The notes: generated from the sequence alone by a model not told the origin. A stretch of 64,000 nucleotides of DNA from Serpens gallinarum (GCF_014836765.1 NZ_JACSQG010000001.1:740896-804895), one strand, 5' to 3'. Counted from the first letter of the stretch, positions 30,470 to 40,491 are shown. Program-made: numbers and translations.

Positions 30470-31573
30470 CTACAGGTCCGCCAGCGGATGAGGGCCTTCC
30501 CAGGTCGCCTGAAAATGGGCCTCGATCACCGCGTCGGGTATTTGTTCCACATCGGGCCAGCGCCAATGGGGTGTGTTGTCCTTGTCGATCAGGCGGGCGC
30601 GCACGCCTTCGGCAAATTCCGGATGGCGACAGCAATTCAGGCTCATGGCGTATTCCAGGCGGAACACCTCGGCCAGCGACAGATTCCGGGCACGCTGGAT
30701 CTGCTGCCACACCAGGTGAGCAGTGAGCGGGCAGCCTTCGGCCAGGGTGCGGGCGGCGCGGGCCAGCAACGGGTCGTCGTCATTGTGCAGCGCCACGATG
30801 GCTTGCCAGGCGGCCGGCAGGTCGGCAACATCGAGCAGGGCATCCAGGCGCTCTCGACGCGGCAGCCACTGGGCTGGCGGCAATTGGTCCTGTGCTTCCT
30901 GCTCCAGGGATTTGAGCAGACTGAGCAATTGCTGCGCCGGTTGTAGTTGCCAGTTCAGCTGCGTCAGGCCATCGAGCAATTCGGGTTGCTGCCCATCTAG
31001 GAGGAAGCGGTCGGCGAGGCCAAGGTCTAGCGCATCGCGGCCATTCAACTGAGCGCCGCTCAAGCCCAGGAACAGGCCGAGCTTGCCGTGCAGCCGGGAC
31101 AGGAACCAACTGGCACCGACGTCCGGGTACAAGCCGATGCTGATTTCCGGCATGGCCAGTCGCGAACTGGGCGTGACGATACGCATCGCTGCACCCTGCA
31201 GCAGGCCCATGCCGCCGCCCATCACATAGCCGTGGCCCCAGCAGATCAGCGGCTTGGGGTAGGTGTGCAGGCGATAATCGAGACGGTATTCGTCGGCGAA
31301 AAAGCGCATCGCCAAAGCGGGCACTTCGCCGGGTTGCTGGCGGCAGGTCTCGACCAATTGGCGCACGTCGCCGCCTGCGCAAAAGGCCTTGGCGCCGTTG
31401 CCGCGCAGCAGCACGCAAGCAATGGCCGGGTCTTCGGCCCAGGCGTGCAGGCGAGCGTTCAACGCCTCGATCATTGGCAGGCTCAAGGCATTGAGGCTCT
31501 TTTCCGCATCCAGGCTGGCGACGGCGATGCGGAAACCATGCTGGCCGGTGTGTTCTTCGAAATGCACGTTCAT
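30470..31573 (-). CDS. 3-Hydroxyisobutyryl-CoA hydrolase (enoyl-CoA hydratase/isomerase family)
   Basis: The enzyme hydrolyses 3-hydroxyisobutyryl-CoA, the only CoA-releasing step inside valine degradation. The 367-residue product is longer than typical crotonases, as HIBCH proteins are. It shows NGAKAFCAGGDVRQL, HGYVMGGGMGLLQGA and ISIGLYPDVGASWFLSRL, the HIBCH version of the oxyanion hole and acid motifs. The C-terminal part continues to FRLEYAMSLNCCRHPEFAEGVRA and DKDNTPHWRWPD. The cluster context (mmsA, acyl-CoA dehydrogenase, hydratase, mmsB) confirms the pathway. AGGAAG precedes the ATG. Confidence 0.9.
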   Translation of the reverse strand: MNVHFEEHTGQHGFRIAVASLDAEKSLNALSLPMIEALNARLHAWAEDPAIACVLLRGNGAKAFCAGGDVRQLVETCRQQPGEVPALAMRFFADEYRLDYRLHTYPKPLICWGHGYVMGGGMGLLQGAAMRIVTPSSRLAMPEISIGLYPDVGASWFLSRLHGKLGLFLGLSGAQLNGRDALDLGLADRFLLDGQQPELLDGLTQLNWQLQPAQQLLSLLKSLEQEAQDQLPPAQWLPRRERLDALLDVADLPAAWQAIVALHNDDDPLLARAARTLAEGCPLTAHLVWQQIQRARNLSLAEVFRLEYAMSLNCCRHPEFAEGVRARLIDKDNTPHWRWPDVEQIPDAVIEAHFQATWEGPHPLADL

Positions 31574-31596
31574 ACAGCTTCCTGTAAATACCGTTA

Positions 31597-31648
31597 CCCG
31601 CTGGGCAGCGGGGCGCAGGGATGTAAAAAAGCGTCATCCATCCCTGCG
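31597..31648 (-). repeat. Paired hairpins between hydratase and hydrolase genes
   Basis: CGCAGGGATG (31614-31623) and CATCCCTGCG (31639-31648) are perfect 10-base inverted repeats around a T-rich loop on the minus strand. CCCGCT-GGGC-AGCGGG (31597-31612) forms a second hairpin beside them. They fill the 108-base gap inside the valine cluster and may tune expression of the downstream genes. Confidence 0.5.
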
Positions 31649-31681
31649 TGTCTGAAACCCCCGTGTGAACGAATCCGCCCT

Positions 31682-32500
31682 CTATTTGTTGTGCCATTGA
31701 GGTTCGCGCTTTTCCAGAAAGGCGTTGACCCCTTCGCGGGTGTCGTCAGCATCGAACAGGTCGATGAAGCGCTCACGTTCTTCGCTCAGCCAGCAGTTGG
31801 GCGCGCGTTCGCGGGCGCCCTGAATCAGCGGTTTGATGGCGCGTACCGCGACCGGACTTTGCCGTGCCACTTTGGCGGCGAGTCGCAGGGCAGTGGAGCA
31901 GGCTTCGCCGTTTTCCACCACCTGCTCCACCAGGCCGATGCGCAAGGCGGTCTGGGCATCGACGCGTTCGCCACAAAGGATCATGCGTTTGGCCCAGCCT
32001 TCGCCGACCAGCCAGGCCAGTGCCTGGGTGCCGCCAGCGCAGGGCAATAGACCCACCGAGGCCTCCGGCAGCGCCAGCTGCGCCTGACTGGCAGCAATGC
32101 GGATGTCGCAGGCCAGGGCGCATTCCAGGCCGCCGCCCATGGCGTAGCCGTTGATGGCGGCAATCGACACACCGCGAAAGTCGCGCAAGGCTTCGAAGGC
32201 TTCGCCAAAGCGCCGCGCCATGTCGCGGGCACGGGCCTTGTCGCCATCGGCGAACAGCTTGAGGTCGGCGCCGGCGCTGAAGAACTTGTCGCCCTGACCG
32301 GTGATCACCAGCGCATAAATGTCATCGTCGCGGTTGAGATGCTCGATCAGCAGTTTGAGACCGATCAGCGAGTCGCGGTCCCAGGTATTGGCTGGTGGGT
32401 GGTTGATGGTGATCAGGGCGGTGTGGCCGTGCTTTTCCACGGTGAGCTTGTGGGTCAGCTCAACGAGTTCGGACTGATAGGTTTCAACAGCGTGGCTCAT
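31682..32500 (-). CDS. Enoyl-CoA hydratase
   Basis: This probably hydrates methacrylyl-CoA to 3-hydroxyisobutyryl-CoA in valine degradation. The frame is open further upstream, but the ATG at 32500 (CGGAGAA upstream) gives 272 residues, normal for a crotonase. Features are the oxyanion-hole segments DKFFSAGADLKLF and NGYAMGGGLECALACDIRIA, and the catalytic region ALPEASVGLLPCAGGTQ. The two Glu positions of true hydratases are present (Glu in GLECAL and in LPEASVG). It lies 41 bases downstream of the acyl-CoA dehydrogenase gene. Confidence 0.9.
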   Translation of the reverse strand: MSHAVETYQSELVELTHKLTVEKHGHTALITINHPPANTWDRDSLIGLKLLIEHLNRDDDIYALVITGQGDKFFSAGADLKLFADGDKARARDMARRFGEAFEALRDFRGVSIAAINGYAMGGGLECALACDIRIAASQAQLALPEASVGLLPCAGGTQALAWLVGEGWAKRMILCGERVDAQTALRIGLVEQVVENGEACSTALRLAAKVARQSPVAVRAIKPLIQGARERAPNCWLSEERERFIDLFDADDTREGVNAFLEKREPQWHNK

Positions 32501-32541
32501 GGCTTCGGTGTTCTCCGCGTCAAGGAAGAGTATCTGTCGAG

Positions 32542-33708
32542 TTACAGCAGGCGATCGAGGGTGCCGCCCTGGGCCAGCAGGCGGCGGGCGATGATCACCC
32601 GCATGATTTCGTTGGTGCCTTCGAGGATCTGGTGCACGCGGCTGTCGCGCACCCAGCGCTCCAGCGGATAGTCGTTGAGATAACCATAGCCACCGTGTAT
32701 TTGCAGGGCCTGGTTGCACACCTCGAAACAGTGATCGGTGGCGAAGCGCTTGGCCATGGCGCAGTACAGGCTGGCTTCGGGATTGTTGTTGTCGAGTCGA
32801 TGAGCCGCCAGGCGCACCATCTGCCGGCTGGCAGTGAGGTCGGTGAGCATGTCGGCGAGCTTGAATTGCAGGGCCTGGAATTCACTCAACGGTTTGCCGA
32901 ATTGTTGGCGCTCCTCGACATAGCGCAGGGATTGCTCCAGCGCCGCCTGGGCCGCGCCCAGCGAGCAACTGGCGATGTTAATGCGTCCGCCATCCAGCCC
33001 CTTCATGGCATAGATGAAGCCTTCACCTTCCGGGCCGATGCGCTGGCTGGCCGGAATGCGTACGCCTTCAAAGCTGATGCTGCGGGTCGGCTGAGAGCGC
33101 CAGCCCATCTTCAGTTCGTTGCGCCCGTACTTCACCCCGGGGGCATCGCCAGCGACCAGAAAACAGGAAATGCCCTTGGCGCCGCTGTCCTCGCCGGTGC
33201 GCGCCATGACGATCAAAACATCGGTGCTGCCCGCCCCGGAGATGAAGCACTTGCTGCCGTCCAGCACATACTCATCGCCATCGCGGCGCGCTCGGGTGCG
33301 CAAGTGCGCGGCATCCGAACCGGCATCGGGTTCGGTCAGGCAATAGGAGGCCAGCAACTCGCCGCTGATCAGGCGCGGCAGCCAGGCGGCTTTCAGTTCC
33401 TCGTCGGCAAAGCGGGCGAGCATCCAGGATGCCATGTTGTGAATGGTCAGGTAGGCGGCGGTCGATACACAGCCGGCGCTCAGTTGCTCGAAGATCAGCG
33501 AGGAGGTCAGTCGCGACAGCCCCAGGCCGCCATCCGCCTCGCTCAGGTATAGGCTCAGATAACCCTGAGCAGCGGCACGGCGGATGACCTCGACGGGAAA
33601 ATAATGATCGCGGTCCCAGTCGGCGGCGTGTGGAGTCAGTTCGTGGCGGGCAAAGGCGCGGGCGCTGTCGATCAGGAGGCGTTGTTCGTCACTCGGTTCG
33701 AAGTCCAT
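32542..33708 (-). CDS. Acyl-CoA dehydrogenase, probable isobutyryl-CoA dehydrogenase
   Basis: The flavoenzyme introduces the double bond of an acyl-CoA; in this cluster isobutyryl-CoA to methacrylyl-CoA is the expected reaction. The 388-residue protein has the family order: N-terminal helical domain, SYCLTEPDAGSDAAHLRTRA (FAD/substrate loop), FISGAGSTDVLIVMART, and RQQFGKPLSEFQALQFKLADM. Near the end is QIHGGYGYLNDYPLERWVRD followed by HQILEGTNEIMR, where the Glu of LEGTNE is the likely base. Specificity for isobutyryl-CoA is inferred from neighbours. Confidence 0.9.
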   Translation of the reverse strand: MDFEPSDEQRLLIDSARAFARHELTPHAADWDRDHYFPVEVIRRAAAQGYLSLYLSEADGGLGLSRLTSSLIFEQLSAGCVSTAAYLTIHNMASWMLARFADEELKAAWLPRLISGELLASYCLTEPDAGSDAAHLRTRARRDGDEYVLDGSKCFISGAGSTDVLIVMARTGEDSGAKGISCFLVAGDAPGVKYGRNELKMGWRSQPTRSISFEGVRIPASQRIGPEGEGFIYAMKGLDGGRINIASCSLGAAQAALEQSLRYVEERQQFGKPLSEFQALQFKLADMLTDLTASRQMVRLAAHRLDNNNPEASLYCAMAKRFATDHCFEVCNQALQIHGGYGYLNDYPLERWVRDSRVHQILEGTNEIMRVIIARRLLAQGGTLDRLL

Positions 33709-33850
33709 GGCGGTCTCACTGAGTTGATGGGTAGCCGAACACGCAATGCCCGGAGGGACTCCATGAGCACGGCGCGTTTCCGAAGATACCTGCAGTTCGT
33801 TTTCTGTACAGGTTTACATGGGGAGCGGATGGTAGCGTTGCCAATTTGCG

Positions 33851-35344
33851 TTACTTAAGGTGGATGGTCAGGTTCGGGTCGCTTGACGCATCGTCTTCGA
33901 ACCAGCGCGTGGTCACCGTTTTGGTCTCGCTGTAAAAACGCACCGCTTGCTTGCCATAGGCATGCAGGTCGCCGTAGAACGAACCCCGCCAGCCGGTAAA
34001 GGAGAAGAACGGCAACGGCACCGGGATGGGTACGTTGATGCCTACCTGGCCCACTTCCACGGCATGCTGGAAGTGCCGCGCAGCACCGCCGGAGCGGGTA
34101 AACAGGCTGGTGCCATTGCCATACGGATTGGCATTGATCAGCTCGATGGCGTCTGCCAGCGTATCCACTTCCAGGCAGATCAATACCGGGCCAAAAATCT
34201 CTTCACGGTACAGGCTCATCTGTGACGTGACGCCGCGAAACAGCGTGGGGCCAACCCAGTTGCCGTCGGGAAAGTCGGCCACTGAGCAGTCCGAGCCATC
34301 CAGCAGGCACTCGGCACCCTCGGCCTTGCCTGCGGCAATCAGGCGCTGGACACGCTGGCGTGCCTGCGGGCTGATCAGCGGACCGTAGGCGGCGCTGGCG
34401 TCCTGCCAATGACCGGGGCGCAGCTCAGCCATGCGGGCGGCCAGTTCGGGTATCCATTGGCGCGATTCACCGACGAACAGTGCCGCGCTGATGGCCATGC
34501 AGCGTTGCCCGGCGGCCCCGCAGCTGGCGCCGATCAGATTGCTCAGCACCTGCTCCTTGTTGGCATCCGGCAGCACCACCAGATGGTTCTTGGCGCCGGC
34601 GAATGCTTGCACGCGCTTCAGGTGCTGGGTGCCGATGCGATACACATGCTGGGCCACCGCCACCGAGCCGACGAAGGACAGCGCACGAATCTGCGGGTGA
34701 ACAAGCAGCGCATCGACCACTTCGCGCCCGCCGTGCAGCACTTGCAGAATGTTCCTGGGCGCGCCGGCTTCAAGAAACAGTTCGGCCAGCCGATTGGGCG
34801 TCAGCGGGTCCTGTTCGGATGGTTTGAGGATGAAGCTGTTGCCGCAGGCAATGGCCAGCGGAAACATCCACAGCGGGATCATGGCCGGGAAGTTGAACGG
34901 AGTAATGCCGGCGCACACGCCCAATGGTTGTACCCAGCTGGCGGTGTCGATGTCGCGGGCGACGTTTTCCAGGGTTTCGCCCATTAGCAGACTGGCAATG
35001 TTGGCCGCATGTTCAACCACCTCGATACCGCGCCAGACATCGCCCTTGGCATCAGCCAGAGTCTTGCCGGTGTCGCGGGCGAGCAATTCGCCCAGCTCGT
35101 CGTGATGCTCCTTGAGCAGGTGTTGGTAGCGCAGCATAAGGCGGGCGCGTTCGGGCACCGGCGCTTCGCGCCAAGTCTGGAAGGCACGCTGCGCGCTGGC
35201 CACCGCCAGTTCTATTTCTTCTGCGGTGGCACTGGGCGCCAGGGCAATGACTTCCTGTGTAGCCGGATCACGAATTTCGATAGGTTCGGCGTCCGCGCTG
35301 ACGCGCCATTCGCCATCGATCAGTTGGGGAATCACCTTGCTCAT
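33851..35344 (-). CDS. mmsA: Methylmalonate-semialdehyde dehydrogenase (CoA-acylating)
   Basis: MmsA turns methylmalonate semialdehyde into propionyl-CoA, the end of the valine branch. The ATG at 35344 (GCGGAGA upstream) gives 497 residues; an open frame of 41 more codons upstream has no family support. The NAD-binding region includes [29 protein letters not shown] and LSFVGSV. The catalytic Cys282 is in GQRCMAIS, and the family-specific [22 protein letters not shown] is near the end. It is the first gene of the cluster. No MmsR-type AraC regulator lies next to it, unlike in P. aeruginosa. Confidence 0.96.
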   Translation of the reverse strand: MSKVIPQLIDGEWRVSADAEPIEIRDPATQEVIALAPSATAEEIELAVASAQRAFQTWREAPVPERARLMLRYQHLLKEHHDELGELLARDTGKTLADAKGDVWRGIEVVEHAANIASLLMGETLENVARDIDTASWVQPLGVCAGITPFNFPAMIPLWMFPLAIACGNSFILKPSEQDPLTPNRLAELFLEAGAPRNILQVLHGGREVVDALLVHPQIRALSFVGSVAVAQHVYRIGTQHLKRVQAFAGAKNHLVVLPDANKEQVLSNLIGASCGAAGQRCMAISAALFVGESRQWIPELAARMAELRPGHWQDASAAYGPLISPQARQRVQRLIAAGKAEGAECLLDGSDCSVADFPDGNWVGPTLFRGVTSQMSLYREEIFGPVLICLEVDTLADAIELINANPYGNGTSLFTRSGGAARHFQHAVEVGQVGINVPIPVPLPFFSFTGWRGSFYGDLHAYGKQAVRFYSETKTVTTRWFEDDASSDPNLTIHLK

Positions 35345-35466
35345 TGTGCTGTCTCCGCACCCGCATACTTTTGCCATGAGTATAGGAAGAGGGTAGGCGG
35401 TTGCCTTGACTTGAGGGTGGGGCTTATCTAGCGTGCCGGCTTTGTTGACAGCGCAGTGGAGAAACA

Positions 35467-36183
35467 ATGACCAACGACGATCGCATCAAACTGGAAGCGG
35501 GCTGGAAGAATGCACTGCGCGAGGAATTCGACAAGCCCTATATGCGCCAGCTGAGCGCGTTCTTGCGGGATGAAAAGAATGCCGGCAAAACGATCTTTCC
35601 TGCGGGGGGGCTGATCTTCAACGCGCTGAACTCCACACCCCTCGATCAGGTAAAGGTGGTGATCCTCGGTCAAGATCCCTATCACGGCCCTGGTCAGGCC
35701 CATGGACTCTGCTTTTCAGTACAGCCTGGCGTGCCCGCGCCGCCATCCCTGCAGAACATCTACAAAGAGCTTAAGCGCGACCTGAACATCGACATTCCCG
35801 GCCATGGCTACCTGCAGCATTGGGCGGATCAGGGGGTGCTGCTGCTCAATACCTCGTTGACGGTCGAGCAGGGCCAGGCCGGCTCGCACGCCAAGGTCGG
35901 CTGGCAGACGTTTACCGACAAGGTGATCGAAGTCGTCAGCGCAAGCCGACCACACCTGGTGTTCCTGTTGTGGGGCGCCCATGCGCAGAGCAAGCAGCGC
36001 CTGATCGACCCGACCAGGCATCTGATCCTGCGTTCGCCACATCCTTCACCGTTGTCTGCCCATCGAGGCTTCATCGGTAATGGACATTTCAGTCGGGCCA
36101 ACAAGTATCTGCAACAGAACGGCATGGAGCCGATTGATTGGCGCTTGCCGCCTGTTGCGGTGCAGCAGAGCATGCCGGATTAA
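35467..36183 (+). CDS. ung: Uracil-DNA glycosylase
   Basis: Ung removes uracil from DNA at the start of base-excision repair. The 238-residue product has the water-activating Asp70 in [21 protein letters not shown], the uracil-pocket sequence [12 protein letters not shown] and the leucine-loop motif [16 protein letters not shown]. All key residues are present, and length is a few residues above typical. The ATG at 35467 follows GGAGAAACA. It is divergent from mmsA (122-base gap) and convergent with the HDOD gene (18-base gap). Confidence 0.97.
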   Translation: MTNDDRIKLEAGWKNALREEFDKPYMRQLSAFLRDEKNAGKTIFPAGGLIFNALNSTPLDQVKVVILGQDPYHGPGQAHGLCFSVQPGVPAPPSLQNIYKELKRDLNIDIPGHGYLQHWADQGVLLLNTSLTVEQGQAGSHAKVGWQTFTDKVIEVVSASRPHLVFLLWGAHAQSKQRLIDPTRHLILRSPHPSPLSAHRGFIGNGHFSRANKYLQQNGMEPIDWRLPPVAVQQSMPD

Positions 36184-36201
36184 CGCGCGCCGGTGGTCGC
36201 G

Positions 36202-37038
36202 TTATTGCAGCATGCCCATGGCGGCCAGCGTGGCGTTGCCGAGGTCTTCGTCGGCTTGAACGTCCACACTGGGATCGAGGCCCAGCTTGGCAAACGCGGG
36301 TATGTCGGCCCAGTCCAACTGGTTGCAGGCATGGCTGCTGCCCAGGTAGCTCTGCAGTGCTGCCACTTGCACGATGTCGACGTAATCCACCGAGGGTGAG
36401 TCGCGGGTGAAGTCCTGCATTTGGCTGGGGACGATGGCAATGTGCGCCGGGAATTCCCAGTGACGCAGGATCCGCTCACCAAGCAGGGGATGAACCCGTT
36501 CGATTACATGGTCGAGGCTGGCCGGATCGCCTAGCAGGTCACCGCGCTCTTCGGCGTAGGTCAGGATGGGCAGCACGCCGATCTGATGTACTAGGCCGGC
36601 CAGCGTCGCCTGATCGGGCTGCAATTTAGTGAAATGCCGGCAGAGCACATGGCTGATAGCGGCAATCTCGGTACTTTTGCTCCACACCTCACGTAGCTTT
36701 TTGTCGACCGCGTCGGTGGTGGCCTGGAACATCTGTTCCATCGCCAGACCGATGGACAGGCTGCAGGTATAGAGGATGCCTAGGCGACCGATGGCCATCT
36801 GCAGGTCGGTGATTTCCCGGTTGCTGCGCATCAGGGGGCTGTTCACGACCTTGATCAGGCGGGCGGTCAATGCTGCATCCTGGCCGATCACCTTGCTCAA
36901 GCTGAGCGTGCTGATGTTGATATCTTCGGCCGCCTCGCGGACCTGGATGGCCACTTCAGGCAGGGTGGGGAGAACCAGTTCGTCCTTTTCTAGGGCCTGG
37001 ATCAGTTCTTCTTGGACTTTCTCGGCAAGCTTGCTCAT
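36202..37038 (-). CDS. HDOD-domain protein
   Basis: The 278-residue product contains an HDOD domain over most of its length: VLPTLPEVAIQVREAAEDI, LSKVIGQDAALTARLIKVVNSPLM, DLQMAIGRLGI, and AGLVHQIGVLPILTY. HDOD proteins are related to HD-GYP/HD phosphohydrolases but usually lack the catalytic pair; here LVHQIG replaces a catalytic HD. They act in signal transduction, often with c-di-GMP systems, but no partner domain is fused. The ATG at 37038 was chosen over upstream in-frame starts because of GAGGAATGC just before it. Specific function unknown. Confidence 0.85.
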   Translation of the reverse strand: MSKLAEKVQEELIQALEKDELVLPTLPEVAIQVREAAEDINISTLSLSKVIGQDAALTARLIKVVNSPLMRSNREITDLQMAIGRLGILYTCSLSIGLAMEQMFQATTDAVDKKLREVWSKSTEIAAISHVLCRHFTKLQPDQATLAGLVHQIGVLPILTYAEERGDLLGDPASLDHVIERVHPLLGERILRHWEFPAHIAIVPSQMQDFTRDSPSVDYVDIVQVAALQSYLGSSHACNQLDWADIPAFAKLGLDPSVDVQADEDLGNATLAAMGMLQ

Positions 37039-37066
37039 GCATTCCTCAGTAGACGAGAAGAGATAT

Positions 37067-38008
37067 TTACTGCTGGATTTCGCGGTCGGCATCCAACTGA
37101 TAGGGCAAATCACACAACGTCAATGAAGGGCCTTCGGCGGTACCCAGGTGCAGGCGTCCATCCAACAGGGCATCTTCCTGAACCACTGCGAGTAATTCGA
37201 CATGACCGTCCGCTAGGGCAGCCAGCACCACGTTGCCGACACTGGTGGCATGCACGGGCGAGAACAGTTCTGTGCCGATGTCCGGTACCTGTTCGACCGG
37301 CAGGCTGAGGCGATACAGGCGCCGCTTGAGCTTGCCCAGGTACTGCATGCGGGCGACGATTTCCTGCCCGGCGTAGCAGCCTTTCTTGAAGCTCACGCCG
37401 CCGACAGCCTGCAGGTTGATCATCTGTGGAATGAACAGCTCGCGGGTGGCGCCGAACACCTGGCCGATACCGGCGCGCACCTGGGCCAGCAGCCAATCAT
37501 TCAGAGGCGCCTGCGGCAGCTGTTCGGCAAGGCGCGCCTGGATGGTTTGGGCTTGAGCGGCCGGCACCCAGAGTTCGGCACGGCCGTCGCGAAGGCGCAG
37601 AGCCAGCAGTTCGTCAGCCTGGGTCAGCGGTTCGACTCCGTCATCTGCTAGCTCCAGACCCAGTTGGTGCAGGACGGCATCGGCCTGGCTGAGGCCAAAG
37701 CGCGACCATTGATCGCTTTCGTCAAGCACTTGTACCTTGGAAAAGACCGCGTATTTTTTCAGGTCCGCGCATTGCGCATCGAGCAGCTCCTGGGCCATGG
37801 CCAAAAGGTAGCCATCACCGTGGGGCAGAATGCGAAAGCTCGATTGCATACGCCCTTTGGGCGTGCAGCGCGCGCCAAGGCTGCTGCTCGATACGAGGTA
37901 GTTGAGGTTGCAGGTCAGCTGGCCTTGAAGGAATTTGCTGGCATCGGGGCCGCGTACGGCAAGGATGCCTTCATGGGGCAGCGGGCAGAAAAAAGCAGAG
38001 TCGGCCAT
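37067..38008 (-). CDS. ygfZ: tRNA-modifying/Fe-S cluster protein YgfZ (GcvT-like)
   Basis: YgfZ is a folate-binding protein that helps assembly or repair of certain Fe-S enzymes such as MiaB. The 313-residue product, starting at the ATG at 38008, has the diagnostic KGCYAGQEIVAR at 209-220 with the reactive Cys211. Before it are the N-terminal folate-domain segments LQGQLTCNL and GRMQSSFRILPHGDGYLL. It is divergent from sdhE-ygfX, the same neighbourhood known from gammaproteobacteria. The upstream in-frame start at 38044 would add 12 residues with no family support. Confidence 0.94.
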   Translation of the reverse strand: MADSAFFCPLPHEGILAVRGPDASKFLQGQLTCNLNYLVSSSSLGARCTPKGRMQSSFRILPHGDGYLLAMAQELLDAQCADLKKYAVFSKVQVLDESDQWSRFGLSQADAVLHQLGLELADDGVEPLTQADELLALRLRDGRAELWVPAAQAQTIQARLAEQLPQAPLNDWLLAQVRAGIGQVFGATRELFIPQMINLQAVGGVSFKKGCYAGQEIVARMQYLGKLKRRLYRLSLPVEQVPDIGTELFSPVHATSVGNVVLAALADGHVELLAVVQEDALLDGRLHLGTAEGPSLTLCDLPYQLDADREIQQ

Positions 38009-38127
38009 GTCAGTCGCTGATAAAAAGGCAGGGACGACCATCATAGAGCGCAGCGCGAGGCTTGTCAGCGGGTGTCCAGGGCGAGCCGGCTCGTTATACT
38101 GCCGCTCTTACGTGAAAGGAGCCTCCC

Positions 38128-38382
38128 ATGGCCGACGATATCGAACTCAACCGACTTTTCTGGCACAGCCGCCGCGGCATGCTGGAGCTGGATGTGCTGC
38201 TGGTGCCTTTTGTGCGGGAGGTTTACTCGCACCTGGATGCCGAAGATCAGGCGCGCTATCGCCAACTGCTGGAATGCGAGGACCAGGACATGTTTGGCTG
38301 GTTCATGCAGCGCGAAGAGCCTCAGGATCCGGATCTGCGCCGCATCGTGAAAATCATTCTGGACCGTGTCCAACCCAAGTGA
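38128..38382 (+). CDS. sdhE: Succinate dehydrogenase flavinylation/assembly factor SdhE
   Basis: SdhE promotes covalent FAD attachment to succinate dehydrogenase. The 84-residue product has the hallmark [14 protein letters not shown], including the RGxxE FAD-transfer motif (RGMLE), and the closing [17 protein letters not shown]. Length is typical. AAAGGAG precedes the ATG at 38128. Its end overlaps the ygfX start by 17 bases. The older name cptB/ygfY came from a proposed antitoxin role that is now less favoured. Confidence 0.95.
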   Translation: MADDIELNRLFWHSRRGMLELDVLLVPFVREVYSHLDAEDQARYRQLLECEDQDMFGWFMQREEPQDPDLRRIVKIILDRVQPK

Positions 38383-38818
38383 CGTTTTCGAGTGTCGCTG
38401 GCAGCCCTCTGGGAGCTTGCTGGCGGCCTACCTGTTCGCCTGGCTGCTGGCGCTGGTCGCGCTACTGCTTGCCGACCTGCCTGGCGGCTGGGTCGCGCTC
38501 GGTGTAATCGCGTGCGGCGGGCATGCCCTATGGGTGCTGCCACGACATATCCTGTTGCGCTCAAGGCACGCGGTGCGCGGGTTGCGTCATGATTCGCGTG
38601 GCTGGCAACTGTGGAGCGCACAGGCCGGCTGGCGCCCGGTGCAGCTGCGCCCTGATAGCCTGGCCTTGCCCGTTCTGATCGTTCTGCATTACCGCCTGCC
38701 CGGCGAGCGCTGGCGGCGCGGGGTGTGCATTCCCCGCGATGCGTTGGCGCGTGATGATCATCGACGCCTGCGCCTGCGCCTGAAGTTCACTCGACGTAGG
38801 TGGGTGGCACCAGAATAG
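38366..38818 (+). CDS. ygfX: YgfX-type membrane protein
   Basis: The 150-residue product has two adjacent membrane segments at about 18-37 and 42-58 ([20 protein letters not shown] and [16 protein letters not shown]). A basic, Trp-containing C-terminal domain follows ([34 protein letters not shown]). This is the YgfX/CptA family, encoded with sdhE. The GTG at 38366 lies inside the sdhE end, giving a 17-base overlap and probable translational coupling. The last 32 bases overlap the 3' end of nadB on the other strand. The toxin role proposed for E. coli YgfX is disputed. Confidence 0.82.
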   Translation: MSNPSDVFECRWQPSGSLLAAYLFAWLLALVALLLADLPGGWVALGVIACGGHALWVLPRHILLRSRHAVRGLRHDSRGWQLWSAQAGWRPVQLRPDSLALPVLIVLHYRLPGERWRRGVCIPRDALARDDHRRLRLRLKFTRRRWVAPE

Positions 38819-40406
38819 TGTCCCGTGCTTCGGGTAACAGGTGGGGATAATCCAGGGTGTAATGCAACCCGCGGGACTCCTTGCGCTCCATTGCCGACCT
38901 GATCATCAGTTCGGCTACCAGGGCCAGGTTGCGCAGCTCGATCAGGTCTCGGCTCACCTTGTAGTTACTGTAGAACTCATCGATCTCGTCCAACAGCAGA
39001 TTGACACGGTGCTGGGCGCGCAGCAGGCGCTTGGTGGTGCGCACGATGCCCACGTAGTCCCACATGAAACGCCGCAACTCGTCCCAGTTGTGGGCGATGA
39101 TCACGTCTTCGTCGGAATCGGTCACCTGGCTGGCATCCCAGCTGGGCAGGGTGGTGGGTAACCTGATCTGTTCGAGCTTCTCGAGGATGTCGGCAGCCGC
39201 CGAGCGGGCGTACACGAAGCATTCCAGCAGCGAATTACTGGCCAGGCGATTGGCCCCGTGCAAGCCGGTGAAGCTGGTTTCGCCAATGGCATAGAGGTTC
39301 GGGACATCGGTGTGTCCGCACGAGTCGACCAGCACACCGCCACAGGTGTAGTGCGCAGCCGGGACTACGGGAATCGGCTCGCGAGTGATGTCGATGCCGA
39401 ACTCCAGGCAGCGTTCGTACACGGTGGGAAAGTGATTCTTGATGAAGTCCGTGGGCCGGTGGCTGATGTCCAGGTATACGCAATCGATACCCAGGCGCTT
39501 CATTTCATGGTCGATGGCGCGGGCGACGATATCCCGTGGTGCCAGTTCGGCACGGCTGTCGAAGCGCGGCATGAAACGTTCACCGTTGGGCAGCTTGAGT
39601 AGAGCGCCTTCGCCGCGCAGGGCCTCGGTGATCAGGAAATTCTTCGCCCGAGGGTGGTACAGGCACGTTGGGTGAAATTGGTTGAATTCCAGATTGCCGA
39701 CCCGGCAGCCTGCCCGCCAGGCCATGGCAATGCCGTCTCCGCAAGCGCCATCGGAGTTGCTGGTATACAAATAAACCTTGGCGGCGCCGCCCGTGGCCAA
39801 CACCGTAAAGCGGGCGCCATAAGTATCCACCTCGCCGCTCTCGCGATTGAGTACATAGGCACCCAGGCAGCGCTGTCCGGACAGACCCAGTTTGTGCTCG
39901 GTGATCAGGTCGATGGCCACGCGCTGTTCCAGCAGTTCGATATTCGACCGCTGGCGAGCCTGGTGCAGTAACGTGGTAAAGATGGCCGCGCCGGTGGCAT
40001 CGGCGGCATGGATGATGCGCCGATGGCTGTGGCCGCCTTCACGGGTCAGGTGAAAGGCGAAGCCATTGTCTTCGCTGTCGGTGCTGCCATCATCGGGAGT
40101 GAAGGGTACGCCCTGGTCGATCAGCCATTGGATCGCTTCACGGCTGTGCTGCACGGTGAAGCGAACGGCGTCCTGGCGACACAGTCCGCCGCCGGCGATC
40201 AGGGTATCTTCAACATGAGACTCGACGGTGTCGCGGTCATCCAGAACCGCAGCCACTCCGCCCTGGGCATGGAATGTCGAGCCATTGGCCAGCTCACCCT
40301 TGCTCAACACTGCAATGCGTAGGTGCGCGGGGAGGGTCAGGGCCAGCGTGAGGCCGGCTGCTCCACTGCCGATTATCAAGACGTCGTGCTGCAAGTGTTG
40401 GCGCAT
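38787..40406 (-). CDS. nadB: L-aspartate oxidase
   Basis: NadB oxidises L-aspartate to iminoaspartate, the first step of de novo NAD synthesis. The 539-residue flavoprotein begins with the FAD-binding [18 protein letters not shown], then [18 protein letters not shown]. It has the substrate-site [14 protein letters not shown]-like stretch (seen as [18 protein letters not shown]) and [20 protein letters not shown]. The C-terminal helical domain is complete. Length equals other Pseudomonas NadB. It is divergent from algU, the usual nadB-algU neighbourhood, and convergent with ygfX. Confidence 0.97.
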   Translation of the reverse strand: MRQHLQHDVLIIGSGAAGLTLALTLPAHLRIAVLSKGELANGSTFHAQGGVAAVLDDRDTVESHVEDTLIAGGGLCRQDAVRFTVQHSREAIQWLIDQGVPFTPDDGSTDSEDNGFAFHLTREGGHSHRRIIHAADATGAAIFTTLLHQARQRSNIELLEQRVAIDLITEHKLGLSGQRCLGAYVLNRESGEVDTYGARFTVLATGGAAKVYLYTSNSDGACGDGIAMAWRAGCRVGNLEFNQFHPTCLYHPRAKNFLITEALRGEGALLKLPNGERFMPRFDSRAELAPRDIVARAIDHEMKRLGIDCVYLDISHRPTDFIKNHFPTVYERCLEFGIDITREPIPVVPAAHYTCGGVLVDSCGHTDVPNLYAIGETSFTGLHGANRLASNSLLECFVYARSAAADILEKLEQIRLPTTLPSWDASQVTDSDEDVIIAHNWDELRRFMWDYVGIVRTTKRLLRAQHRVNLLLDEIDEFYSNYKVSRDLIELRNLALVAELMIRSAMERKESRGLHYTLDYPHLLPEARDTILVPPTYVE

Positions 40407-40491
40407 GGCTGGGCCTTAGGCGAGATGGCGGTCGCTAGTATATCGAGGGCTGAAACGACAAAATAGTTGTATGGCGTCGCATCGGGTCATG

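Noticed and set aside
30421-30726. Plus-strand open frame at the hydrolase 3' end
   Set aside because: It has no ribosome site and overlaps a coding gene; the GC palindrome at 30436 creates the open stretch.
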